DNA from: Comamonadaceae bacterium
GTDB lineage: Bacteria > Pseudomonadota > Gammaproteobacteria > Burkholderiales > Burkholderiaceae_C
Reading direction: 5' to 3'
DNA: 9,848 nt
Assembly: GCA_947478935.1 (NCBI GenBank)
Contig: CANJXV010000077.1
Span: forward strand, 1 to 9,848
Below, piece by piece: positions 1 through 6,569 of the stretch (positions within the stretch are counted from its first letter, which is position 1; each line of letters starts with the position of its first letter). A program made the translations under genes and the position numbers. The notes under the pieces were generated by a model. It saw only the letters and a list, made by a program, of their open reading frames with translations, had not been told where the DNA came from and did no database searches.

Positions 1-684
1 CTCACGCCTAGCCACCAATGCCCCACCACGGTGACCATGTCGCTGGCCAGGCGCCAGGCCTTACTCGATGCGGCGCAGCAACACGACATCATGCTGCTCG
101 AAGACGACCATGAAAGCGAGCTCAATTTCGCTGGGCGGCCCACCCCGGCGCTCAAAAGTTTGGACACTGCGGGGCGGGTTTTGTACTTAGGTAGTTTGTC
201 CAAAACGCTGGCGCATGGTTTGCGTCTAGGCTATCTGGTAGCGCCCGCGCCGGTAGTGCGCGAGTTGCGCGCCATGCGCCGCCTGATGATGCGCCATGTC
301 GCCACCAACAACCAGCAAGCCGCAGCCAGCTTTATCGCCCATGGCTTTCACGAAGCCTATGTGCGCCGCCTGAATCTGGCCTACCGCGAAAGGGCGCGCG
401 TGCTGACGGCAGCACTAGCGCAGCACGTGCCGCAATTGCAAGTCAGCGCGGCACGCGGCGGCTCGGCGCTATGGGTGCAAGGTCCGGCAGGCCTGGACAC
501 CAGCGCACTGGCCGAACGGCTGCTGGCGCAAGGCGTGGTGGTCGAACCTGGTTCTGTTTTTTACGCCGATCCGCCTACCGTATGTAATGCCATGCGTATT
601 GGTTACTCTTCGATTGCGGTGGATCGGATAGAAGAAGGGGTGCGCATCATTGCGCGGGAGTTGAAGGGGGTGCGCAGCCGGTGA
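1..684 (+). CDS. MocR/PdxR-type GntR-family regulator, C-terminal aminotransferase-like part (5' truncated)
   Basis: The reading frame is open from base 1, so the gene begins left of the window; 227 codons are visible and the stop is TGA. The start of the visible part, TPSHQCPTTVTMSLARR, closely matches the segment of MocR regulators where TPSHQFPTG is usual. It is followed by LLEDDHESE (equivalent of the EDDYDSE segment near the PLP ring) and LYLGSLSKTL, whose Lys (codon 202-204) is the expected Schiff-base lysine. In this family an N-terminal winged-helix GntR domain, missing here, binds DNA, and this fold-type I domain senses PLP or an amino-acid/amine ligand. Such regulators often control a divergently placed gene, which would lie to the left. 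The gene converges with the aminopeptidase across a 20-base gap. The family is firm; the regulated pathway cannot be told. Confidence 0.9.
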   Translation, partial: LTPSHQCPTTVTMSLARRQALLDAAQQHDIMLLEDDHESELNFAGRPTPALKSLDTAGRVLYLGSLSKTLAHGLRLGYLVAPAPVVRELRAMRRLMMRHVATNNQQAAASFIAHGFHEAYVRRLNLAYRERARVLTAALAQHVPQLQVSAARGGSALWVQGPAGLDTSALAERLLAQGVVVEPGSVFYADPPTVCNAMRIGYSSIAVDRIEEGVRIIARELKGVRSR

Positions 685-704
685 ATGCTTACGCAAACGC
701 CACA

Positions 705-2486
705 TTACAAAGGCGCGCAAGCCGTCTGCAAAAACCGCAAATCGTCACCCTGCAAGTGCGGGATCAGGCGTTCCAGCACCGTGGCATGGTAGCTGTTGAG
801 GTAGGCGGTCTCCTCAGCGCCTAGCAAGTCTTTGCGCACCACCCGCGTATCAATGGGGCACAGGGTCAAGGCTTCAAAGCGGTAAAACTTGCCGTGCTCG
901 GTGGCCACATGGTCTTGGCACAACAGAATGTTTTCGATGCGTATGCCGTAGCGGCCGGGCAGGTACACGCCGGGCTCGTTGGTGACCACCATGCCGGGCA
1001 GGATGGCCTGGTCGATCATGCCGGTGCTGATGCTGTGCGGGCCTTCGTGCACATTGTTGAAATAGCCCACACCGTGGCCGGTGCCGCAGGCGTAGTTCAC
1101 GCCTTCGTTCCAAAGCGCCTGGCGCGCCAACACATCCAGTTGTAGGCCGCGTGTGCCGTGCAGAAAAATCGCGGCAGACAAGCGCAGCATGCCTTTGAGT
1201 ACCAGGGTGAAATGCCGCGCCTGGTCTTCGCTCACCGGGCCGCAGACAAAGGTGCGGGTAATGTCGGTGGTGCCGTCGTCGTACTGCCCGCCCGAGTCCA
1301 GCAGAAAAAAGCCTTCGGGCTTGACGGGCGTGTCCACACCATCTTTCAGGCCGTAGTGCATCATGGCCGCGTTGGGGCCGTAGGCGGGTATGGAGGTGAA
1401 ACTAAGGCCGCGAAATAAATCCAGCTTGGCGCGCTCGCCGTCGATACGGTCAGAGACGATGCGCTCGGTCAATTGCCCGCTGCCCACGCTGTCGTAAAAC
1501 CAGCGCAAAAAGCGCACCATGGCTACGCCGTCGCGCACAAAGCAGTTTTTCCAGTGGCTGATTTCGCTGGTGTTTTTTATTGCTTTGAGTAGCACCGAAG
1601 GGGCCCGCTTTTCTACCAGCGTGCAGCCCTGCGCGCGCAAGGTGGCAAAGGTGAGCATATTGCTTTGCGCCGGGTCCACCAGCACATGCTGTCCGGCCAA
1701 GGTGCTCAGTGCGGAAAAGAAAGTGTCGTAGTCTTGCAGCGCAATGCCTTGCTCGGCCAGGTCTGCACGCAATCGGTCGCTAAAACGTACCGTATGGGCG
1801 TATAGCACGGCCCTGTCCTCGGTCAGTACCAAATAGGCGTGAAAGTATGGCGAGGTGGGCACATCGCTGCCACGCAAATTCAGCAGGTAGCCGATGTCGT
1901 CTAGCGCATTGAGCACATGCGCGTGTGCACCGACCTTGCGCATTTCGGCGCGGACTTTGGACAACTTTTGTGCAGCGCTTTCGCCCGCGTATTCCAGCGC
2001 ATGGGCAAACACCGGCTCCATGGGAAAGCTGGGTCTATCGATCCATACCGCATCGACTAAATCGTGTTCGGTGATGAGACTGACGTTTTTGGATCGGAGC
2101 GCGCCTTCGATATCAGCCATGGCTTTGACCATCATGGTCGCGCCATAAAAACCCAGGCGCGCGCCGGGTGCCAAGGTCTCGGCCAGCCACTGGTTCCAGG
2201 GCAGCACATCAGGCTTGCCCAAATATACGATTTGAATATCAGTGCCCGCCAATTCCTGCTCGGCCTGCAGCCAGTAGCGCCCGTCGGCCCAAATATAGGC
2301 GCTGTCTTTGAGCACCACCATGGTCGATACCGAAGCCGTGAAACCCGACAGATATTGCCGCACTTTCCAGCGCAGCGGCATGTACTCCGAGTTATGCGGA
2401 TCGGAGGAAGGCAGTACCCAGGCGTCGAGCTGATACTTCTCCATTTCGGCGCGCAGGGCACTCAGGCGTTGGGCAATAGGCGTCAT
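705..2486 (-). CDS. M24B-family Xaa-Pro aminopeptidase (long APP1/XPNPEP1-like form)
   Basis: A 593-residue cytosolic metallopeptidase predicted to remove an N-terminal residue preceding proline. The length fits the long three-domain aminopeptidase P type (about 600 residues) and not the roughly 440-residue E. coli PepP. Two creatinase-like N-terminal domains (about 5-130 and 150-300) precede the pita-bread catalytic domain (about 305-540). All five dinuclear metal ligands are visible: Asp397 (LLDSGG), Asp408 (TTDITRT), His471 (GTGHGVGYF), Glu504 (TNEPGVY) and Glu518 (IRIENI). His480 (NVHEGP) is the expected catalytic-site histidine. I start at the ATG giving MTPIAQRLSALRAEM. The frame is open upstream to 2609, but that extension is translated palindromic repeat and has no family resemblance. 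No good Shine-Dalgarno precedes the ATG. It is the last of four minus-strand genes, 217 bases after bciA. Confidence 0.93.
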   Translation of the reverse strand: MTPIAQRLSALRAEMEKYQLDAWVLPSSDPHNSEYMPLRWKVRQYLSGFTASVSTMVVLKDSAYIWADGRYWLQAEQELAGTDIQIVYLGKPDVLPWNQWLAETLAPGARLGFYGATMMVKAMADIEGALRSKNVSLITEHDLVDAVWIDRPSFPMEPVFAHALEYAGESAAQKLSKVRAEMRKVGAHAHVLNALDDIGYLLNLRGSDVPTSPYFHAYLVLTEDRAVLYAHTVRFSDRLRADLAEQGIALQDYDTFFSALSTLAGQHVLVDPAQSNMLTFATLRAQGCTLVEKRAPSVLLKAIKNTSEISHWKNCFVRDGVAMVRFLRWFYDSVGSGQLTERIVSDRIDGERAKLDLFRGLSFTSIPAYGPNAAMMHYGLKDGVDTPVKPEGFFLLDSGGQYDDGTTDITRTFVCGPVSEDQARHFTLVLKGMLRLSAAIFLHGTRGLQLDVLARQALWNEGVNYACGTGHGVGYFNNVHEGPHSISTGMIDQAILPGMVVTNEPGVYLPGRYGIRIENILLCQDHVATEHGKFYRFEALTLCPIDTRVVRKDLLGAEETAYLNSYHATVLERLIPHLQGDDLRFLQTACAPL

Positions 2487-2550
2487 AGTAGTGGAGTGCA
2501 AAAAACCTTGTGAGTTGGATGTTGGTCGCTTAGGAAGGGTGTACCTAAGT

Positions 2551-2641
2551 CCGTCATCGCGAGGAGCGCAGCGACGCGGCGATCCATCGATGCAAGATGG
2601 GCAAACCAAAATGGATTGCTTCGCTGCGCTCGCAATGACGG
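2551..2641. repeat. Imperfect palindromic intergenic repeat (REP/MITE-like, CGTCAT-GCGAG family)
   Basis: The left arm (2551-2587) begins CCGTCATCGCGAGGAGCGCA and the right arm (2611-2641) ends CGCTCGCAATGACGG. The arms are reverse complements apart from two substitutions and small insertions in the left arm, and a 23-base spacer separates them, so the RNA or single strand can form a long hairpin. From general knowledge this motif belongs to a very common intergenic repeat seen in many bacterial genomes. It is recognisable by the spurious translation SLRAQRSNP...AALLAMT, which appears here on the minus strand. It sits in the 5' leader of the aminopeptidase and downstream of the bciA stop. It may cap or attenuate the bciA transcript, but no T-run follows either arm, so a terminator role is not shown. 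Confidence 0.85.
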
Positions 2642-2703
2642 GTTTGGACTGTTGCAGGGGCTGCTTAGCTTCATGGCTTAAAAATTAAACTTTGCAGGGC
2701 AGG

Positions 2704-3705
2704 CTAAAAAACTGCATGGTCGCCGCGCTCTAGCGAAGCGCCTTCGCGCACCAGTGTCGCATAGCAGTCCCACAGCGTGTGCGTGCCGGTGGAGGGCGTG
2801 GCATCGGCATCGTAGCGCGCGGTTTTTTCGTCCCACACCAGCATGGACTCGGTGGCGTAGTAGCGGCCTATGCGCGCGAATTCGGCCTTGTCTGCCAACA
2901 GCGGGATGACGCGGCCCAGTAGCGACAAGACGCCGATGATGGCATCCATCATGGCTACCGGCACATGGGTGTAGCGTGGCGGCTTGCCAAGCAATTCGAA
3001 CAATTTTTCCCCTTGTTGCAGCGGCGTGATGGCTGGGCCTGGGCCGCCAATGGGCAGTATGCGGTTGTAGCAATTGCTATCGCCAAGGCAACTTGCTAAG
3101 TAGTCGCCCAAGTCTTCGTCGCTAATCGGCTTGCACGCGGTCAATTGCCCATCGCCAAACAGTAAAAACGGTTTACCTTTGCGCACCCGCTCAATCTGCC
3201 CGCACAGTGATTTGAAAAATGCAGTGGGTCGCACGATGGAATAGCGCATGCTCGATTGCACCAACGCCTCTTCAAAGGCCAGCTTGGCACGCTGAAACGT
3301 TAGCGAGGGCTTTTGTACGCAGATGGCCGACAGCAATATAAAGTGCTGTACGCCGGCCTCTTGCGCTACTTGCAGCGCATGCACATGCGCCTGGTGGTCT
3401 ATGGCCCAGGCGTCTTTTGGGCTGCCGGTGCGTGAGGCCAGGCAAGAAACCAATGCATCAAACGGCTCGCCGGCAAAGCCGTCGCGGCGCAGGGACTGCG
3501 GGTCGGTGACATCGCCGATGCGTAGTAGCGCGCCGGGCAAGCGCGCTTGCCAGTCCTGTACTTGCTGCTTGCCGCCCACCCCTGCGCGGGGTCGTATCAA
3601 GCAAACCACTTCGTGGCCTTGGCGCAGCAAGGCGCGCGCGGTAGCCTGCCCGATGGTGCCCGTAGCCCCGAGCACCAATACACGTTGCCTGGTGGATGGG
3701 TTCAA
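2704..3705 (-). CDS. bciA: Divinyl (proto)chlorophyllide a 8-vinyl reductase, BciA type
   Basis: A 333-residue atypical short-chain dehydrogenase with a Rossmann fold. The product reduces the C8 vinyl group of divinyl (proto)chlorophyllide with NADPH to give the 8-ethyl form in (bacterio)chlorophyll synthesis. The NADP-binding motif GATGTIG is at 13-19. Stretches diagnostic of BciA and plant DVR are all present: VSCLASRTG (86-94), LLSAICVQKP (124-133), FQRAKLAFE (137-145), YSIVRPTAFFKSL (155-167), FGDGQLTACKPIS (183-195), LPIGGPGPAITPLQQGE (217-233) and IGRYYATESML (279-289). Other SDR/NmrA proteins lack this combination. The start is TTG; no ATG or GTG lies between the upstream in-frame stop and the glycine motif, so TTG at 3705 is the best choice, with only a weak purine-rich element before it. 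The gene lies 48 bases after the cupin gene on the same strand and may be cotranscribed. Proteobacterial bciA is often outside the main photosynthesis cluster, and none of that cluster is in view. Confidence 0.93.
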   Translation of the reverse strand: MNPSTRQRVLVLGATGTIGQATARALLRQGHEVVCLIRPRAGVGGKQQVQDWQARLPGALLRIGDVTDPQSLRRDGFAGEPFDALVSCLASRTGSPKDAWAIDHQAHVHALQVAQEAGVQHFILLSAICVQKPSLTFQRAKLAFEEALVQSSMRYSIVRPTAFFKSLCGQIERVRKGKPFLLFGDGQLTACKPISDEDLGDYLASCLGDSNCYNRILPIGGPGPAITPLQQGEKLFELLGKPPRYTHVPVAMMDAIIGVLSLLGRVIPLLADKAEFARIGRYYATESMLVWDEKTARYDADATPSTGTHTLWDCYATLVREGASLERGDHAVF

Positions 3706-3753
3706 GTTGAGCGGTCTTTCAAGGGCAAGTTTTGCGATGGCATAGGGAAGTCT

Positions 3754-4029
3754 TCAGTTTGCCCGAGCCACCCACACCGTGGCACCTTGCGCGCCGTAGC
3801 GCTCGGCATGCGGCACATCACGCGCCAGGCGAAAGCCTTCGCCCGCAGCGAGATGCCGCGTACTGCCATCGACCGTTAACCAAAACTCGCCGCGCACCAC
3901 GTGCGCACTCACAGCAAATGCATGGGTATGGGTATCGATTTGCAAATCGGGCGCCCATTCGCGCACCAAAATTTCGTCAAAGCCTTCGTCCATGGCTTGG
4001 GCGGTAAAGCTTTCGAGGGTAGTTTCCAT
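3754..4029 (-). CDS. Small single-domain cupin protein
   Basis: A 91-residue protein that is almost entirely one cupin beta-barrel. Motif 1 is THTHAF...RGEFWLTVDG, with His34, His36 and Glu48 as probable metal ligands. Motif 2 is GEGFRLARDVPHAE, with His74 as the fourth ligand. It has no signal peptide and no helix-turn-helix, so it is probably a cytosolic metal-binding protein whose ligand or reaction cannot be read from sequence. I chose the ATG at 4029 (METTLESF) because AAGGAG lies 8 bases upstream; the longer frame to 4086 has no such site and does not look cupin-like. It follows the antiporter gene by 70 bases and precedes bciA by 48 bases on the same strand, so cotranscription with bciA is plausible. 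A link to pigment synthesis is only positional. Confidence 0.82.
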   Translation of the reverse strand: METTLESFTAQAMDEGFDEILVREWAPDLQIDTHTHAFAVSAHVVRGEFWLTVDGSTRHLAAGEGFRLARDVPHAERYGAQGATVWVARAN

Positions 4030-4037
4030 GGGGCAAT

Positions 4038-4043
4038 CTCCTT
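4038..4043 (-). promoter_or_regulatory. Strong ribosome binding site of the cupin gene
   Basis: The minus strand reads AAGGAG, 8 bases before the ATG at 4029. This fixes the cupin start and rules out the upstream in-frame methionine at 4086. Confidence 0.75.
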
Positions 4044-4099
4044 GCAATATTCCAGATGCTAACGAAACCGGTGTGCTTTGTTGCACGCGGCCTGCATTG

Positions 4100-5185
4100 T
4101 CAAGGCACCAAGGTTAGAAATAGAAAGCTGGCGAACAAGACCAGGTGGATGGCGCCTTGCATCACATTGGTCCGGCCCGAGCCCAGGGTGATGCTGCCGA
4201 CCAGAAAGGTCAGCGCCAGCAGCGCCACGTCCTTAGTCTCCAGGCCCAGTGTCAGGGGCAAGTGCAACAGCACGCAGGCCAGCACCACCAGGGGAATCGT
4301 CAGGCCGATACTGGCTAGGGCCGAGCCTATGGCCAGATTCATGCTGGTTTGCAGCCGGTCGGCGCGCGCTGCGCGGATGGCCGCCCAGGTCTCGGGCAAC
4401 AACACGATGAGTGCGATGACGATACCCACCACCGGCGCCGGTGCCCGGTAGGCTTTGACCACGGCTTCAATCGCCGGCGAGAGCAACTTGGCAAAGCCGA
4501 CCACACACGCCAGGGACAGCAGTAAAAGAAAAAAACTGATGCGCGCTTGCGCCACACCGGGCGGCTGGGCGTGCACCGTTTCATCGGCCGCGCTTTCCAT
4601 GGGTAAAAAATAGTCGCGATGGCGTATGGTTTGTATAAACACAAATACCAGCCACAGCGCCAGCGAGGACAGCGCGACAAAAATCAATTGGGAATCGGTA
4701 TAGGTGCCTTCTGCGGAACTAATGGTGTATAGCGGCATGACCAGCACCATCACCGACAGCGTCGCCAGCGCGGCAAAGCCCGAACCAGTGCCTTCGATGC
4801 GAAACAACTGTTCTTTGTGGTGTAAGCCGCCCAGCAACAGGCAAATGCCGACCACGCCATTGCAGGCAATCATCACCGCCGAATAAATCGTGTCGCGCGG
4901 CAGTGTGGCGTTTGCTTTGGTGCTTGCCAGCATCATGGACAGCACTAGCGCAGTCTCAATCACTGTGACAGCCAGCGCCAGCACCAATGTTCCAAAGGGT
5001 TCACCCAGCCGATGGGCAATCACCTCGGCATGGTGTACCGAGGCAATCACCGCCAGCAACAAGGCCAGTACCAACCACAGGGCTTGCAGGCCCGGCAGCG
5101 ACGCGCCCATCACGCCGTATAAAGCCAGTGCGCTTGCAATGGGGATGACGATAGGCCAGCGATTCCAAATGTTCTGGTAGTTCAT
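4100..5185 (-). CDS. chaA: ChaA-type calcium/sodium:proton antiporter (CaCA superfamily)
   Basis: A 361-residue inner-membrane protein, close to E. coli ChaA (366 residues), with roughly ten to eleven hydrophobic segments. The two inverted alpha-repeats of cation/Ca2+ exchangers are visible. Repeat 1 is around 45-85 with SVHHAEVIAHRLGEPFG and a conserved acidic residue in TVIETALVLS. Repeat 2 is around 253-300 with ALIVLLPETWAAIRAA and MNLAIGSALASIGLTIP. A hydrophilic, acidic loop (about 187-212) separates the halves. In this family the protein expels Ca2+ or Na+ (and K+ in E. coli) in exchange for H+, aiding alkaline or salt tolerance. I take the ATG at 5185 (MNYQNIWNRWPIVIPI), since the 25 preceding residues of the longer frame are His- and Gln-rich and unlike the family. 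The ribosome binding site is weak. It is divergent from the small ORF at 5302, and the cupin and bciA follow downstream. Confidence 0.9.
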   Translation of the reverse strand: MNYQNIWNRWPIVIPIASALALYGVMGASLPGLQALWLVLALLLAVIASVHHAEVIAHRLGEPFGTLVLALAVTVIETALVLSMMLASTKANATLPRDTIYSAVMIACNGVVGICLLLGGLHHKEQLFRIEGTGSGFAALATLSVMVLVMPLYTISSAEGTYTDSQLIFVALSSLALWLVFVFIQTIRHRDYFLPMESAADETVHAQPPGVAQARISFFLLLLSLACVVGFAKLLSPAIEAVVKAYRAPAPVVGIVIALIVLLPETWAAIRAARADRLQTSMNLAIGSALASIGLTIPLVVLACVLLHLPLTLGLETKDVALLALTFLVGSITLGSGRTNVMQGAIHLVLFASFLFLTLVP

Positions 5186-5287
5186 GCAGTGATTGTGCCT
5201 TCGCGCTAACTCCCCACATTGGCCTGACTTGGCGTGGTGGCTCTGCGCATGCCGAAACAATAGTCAAAAAATCGGTTTCAACCTAAA

Positions 5288-5293
5288 AAGGAG
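5288..5293 (+). promoter_or_regulatory. Strong ribosome binding site of the 55-codon small ORF
   Basis: AAGGAG lies within an A-rich run, with 8 bases to the ATG at 5302. Its strength and ideal spacing are the main argument that the small ORF is translated. I could not identify a convincing sigma-70 promoter in the 116-base gap between chaA and this ORF. Confidence 0.65.
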
Positions 5294-5301
5294 AATCTGC
5301 C

Positions 5302-5469
5302 ATGTCCATAGTATCTATCGCCCGTCGCGCCTTGGCCCAACGCAGCGCCTTGCGCAAGGCACGCCGCCTCGCTCACGCGCGAGCCCAAGCGCGCCAGGGC
5401 GTGGCCCGAAGCCCGTTCATGTGGGCCTGCGGCCTGATGCTGATGGCCTTTGCGGTAGCCTGGGACTAA
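5302..5469 (+). CDS. Small basic protein with a C-terminal membrane segment, 55 aa, function unknown
   Basis: A complete ATG-to-TAA frame of 55 codons. The protein starts MSIVSIARRALAQRSALRKA. Residues 8-37 are very rich in Arg and Ala (RRALAQRSALRKARR, HARAQARQ) and would form a strongly positive amphipathic helix. Residues 38-54 (PFMWACGLMLMAFAVAW) form one hydrophobic segment long enough to cross or insert into the inner membrane. A positively charged N-terminal part before a single helix suggests an N-in topology. A strong Shine-Dalgarno precedes it and a GC-rich hairpin begins 10 bases after the stop, as expected of a monocistronic small gene. It is divergent from chaA. I recognise no family. 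It could be a small membrane regulator, a toxin-like peptide, or a lineage-specific hypothetical protein; expression and function are inference. Confidence 0.6.
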   Translation: MSIVSIARRALAQRSALRKARRLAHARAQARQGVARSPFMWACGLMLMAFAVAWD

Positions 5470-5478
5470 CAATGCATG

Positions 5479-5500
5479 CGGCCTGCTGGCGGGCAGGCCG
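5479..5500 (+). terminator. GC-rich hairpin after the small ORF, possible terminator
   Basis: CGGCCTGC (5479-5486) and GCAGGCCG (5493-5500) form a perfect 8-bp stem around a 6-base loop, 9 bases after the TAA at 5469. Only two T residues follow, so it is not a canonical Rho-independent terminator. It may still pause polymerase or protect the 3' end. Confidence 0.4.
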
Positions 5501-5593
5501 TTCAAGCACAATCGCCTGGTGCACGGATGCCTTGGTGCGCAATGTCCCCAACCCCTAGCCCCAACTTAACAAGCTCCCAGCGCACTCGCAAGC

Positions 5594-6547
5594 ATGACGC
5601 CCAGCCCTGTTCCGCCTTCCGCATGGGCCGCCAATGTAGTGTGCATGTTGTCCATGCTGATCTGGGCCATGGGCTTACCCGCCGCCAGTTTGTTACTGGG
5701 CACGGTGCCGCCGCTGCCCTTGACCGCAGCGCGCATGGTCATGGCGGCTGCTTGCCTGCTGCCCTTATGGTGGCTAATTGAAGGCGCCGATGCATTGCGC
5801 AAAGCGCCCTGGTGGCAGGGGATTCGTGTAGGCGGATCCACCATTGGGCTAGGCGCTTTTTTGCTGGTCGTAGGGCAGGGCATGACCGATGCCGTCACGG
5901 TGGCCATTATTTCGGCCTCGATGCCAGTGGTGGGTATTGCTATTGAAGTGCTGCTCGATGGCCGCAAGCTCAGCCGGGGTTTGGTGATAGGCGTGGCGCT
6001 TAGCCTGCTGGGCGGCGTAATGGCGCTCGATGGTGGCAATCAGCAACTCGCCCTGGGACTGGGCGCCCTTATGAGTTTTGCTTCGGTGCTGGTTTATACC
6101 TTGGGCTCGCGCATGACGGTGACCTCCTTTCCTGACTTGAGTCCTTTGGGGCGCACTACGGTGACCTTGACGGGGGCAGCGGTCGTGACCACCGTGGCTG
6201 CTTGCGCAGCCGCACTGGCCGGTGCAGCGCCGCCACAATGGGCCGCGTTGGGTTGGCGCGAACTCGGTGCCCTGGCTATTTTTGCGATTGGCGGACTGGC
6301 CATTAGCCAAGTGCTGTGGATACGCTCGGTAGGTCATCTGGGTATTGCCTTGTCCTCGCTGCACATCAACGCCACGCCTTTTTACGTGATGCTGATTTTG
6401 TTTGCGTTGGGAGGCGCCTGGAACTGGACCCAAGCCGTCGCTGCGCTGGTTGTGGGTGTAGACGTATTGATCGCGCAGGGCGTGTTCTTCAAAGCGTCAA
6501 AAGAAGCGCCAAGTGACGTAATAAACGAATCTTTTATAGAGCGCTAA
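5594..6547 (+). CDS. DMT-superfamily (EamA) transporter
   Basis: A 317-residue inner-membrane protein with about ten hydrophobic segments arranged as two EamA repeats (about 12-147 and 155-300). This is the usual length and layout of drug/metabolite transporters. Typical features are LIWAMGLPAASLLLGTVPPLPLTAAR at the first repeat (here split by the membrane boundary near residue 22), VAIISASMPVVGIAIEVLL at the end of the first repeat, and SSLHINATPFYVMLI at the equivalent site of the second. Such proteins mostly export amino acids or other small metabolites, but the substrate cannot be deduced. I use the ATG at 5594 (MTPSPVPPSAWAANVV), which leaves a short cytoplasmic tail before the first helix; no clear Shine-Dalgarno precedes it. 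It lies 124 bases after the small ORF and converges with the M16 protease gene over a 22-base gap. Confidence 0.88.
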   Translation: MTPSPVPPSAWAANVVCMLSMLIWAMGLPAASLLLGTVPPLPLTAARMVMAAACLLPLWWLIEGADALRKAPWWQGIRVGGSTIGLGAFLLVVGQGMTDAVTVAIISASMPVVGIAIEVLLDGRKLSRGLVIGVALSLLGGVMALDGGNQQLALGLGALMSFASVLVYTLGSRMTVTSFPDLSPLGRTTVTLTGAAVVTTVAACAAALAGAAPPQWAALGWRELGALAIFAIGGLAISQVLWIRSVGHLGIALSSLHINATPFYVMLILFALGGAWNWTQAVAALVVGVDVLIAQGVFFKASKEAPSDVINESFIER

Positions 6548-6569
6548 CTTCGCATTGGCGCTTTGCTTG

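Noticed and set aside
2487..2609. Upstream extension of the aminopeptidase to 2609
   Set aside because: The extra 41 residues come from the repeat and leader, while homology-like sequence begins at MTPIAQRLSALRAEM.
2483..2688. Short ORFs on both strands across the intergenic repeat (63 and 65 codons)
   Set aside because: They are translations of the palindromic repeat (SLRAQRSNP...ALLAMT type), a well-known source of false hypothetical proteins.
5849..6433. 194-codon minus-strand ORF opposite the DMT transporter
   Set aside because: It is a low-complexity Gln/His/Arg-rich shadow of a well-formed membrane protein on the other strand.
6548..6569. Terminator between the convergent DMT and M16 genes
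   Set aside because: Only a 5-bp AGCGC/GCGCT pairing with a 13-base loop and no T-run is present, too weak to call.
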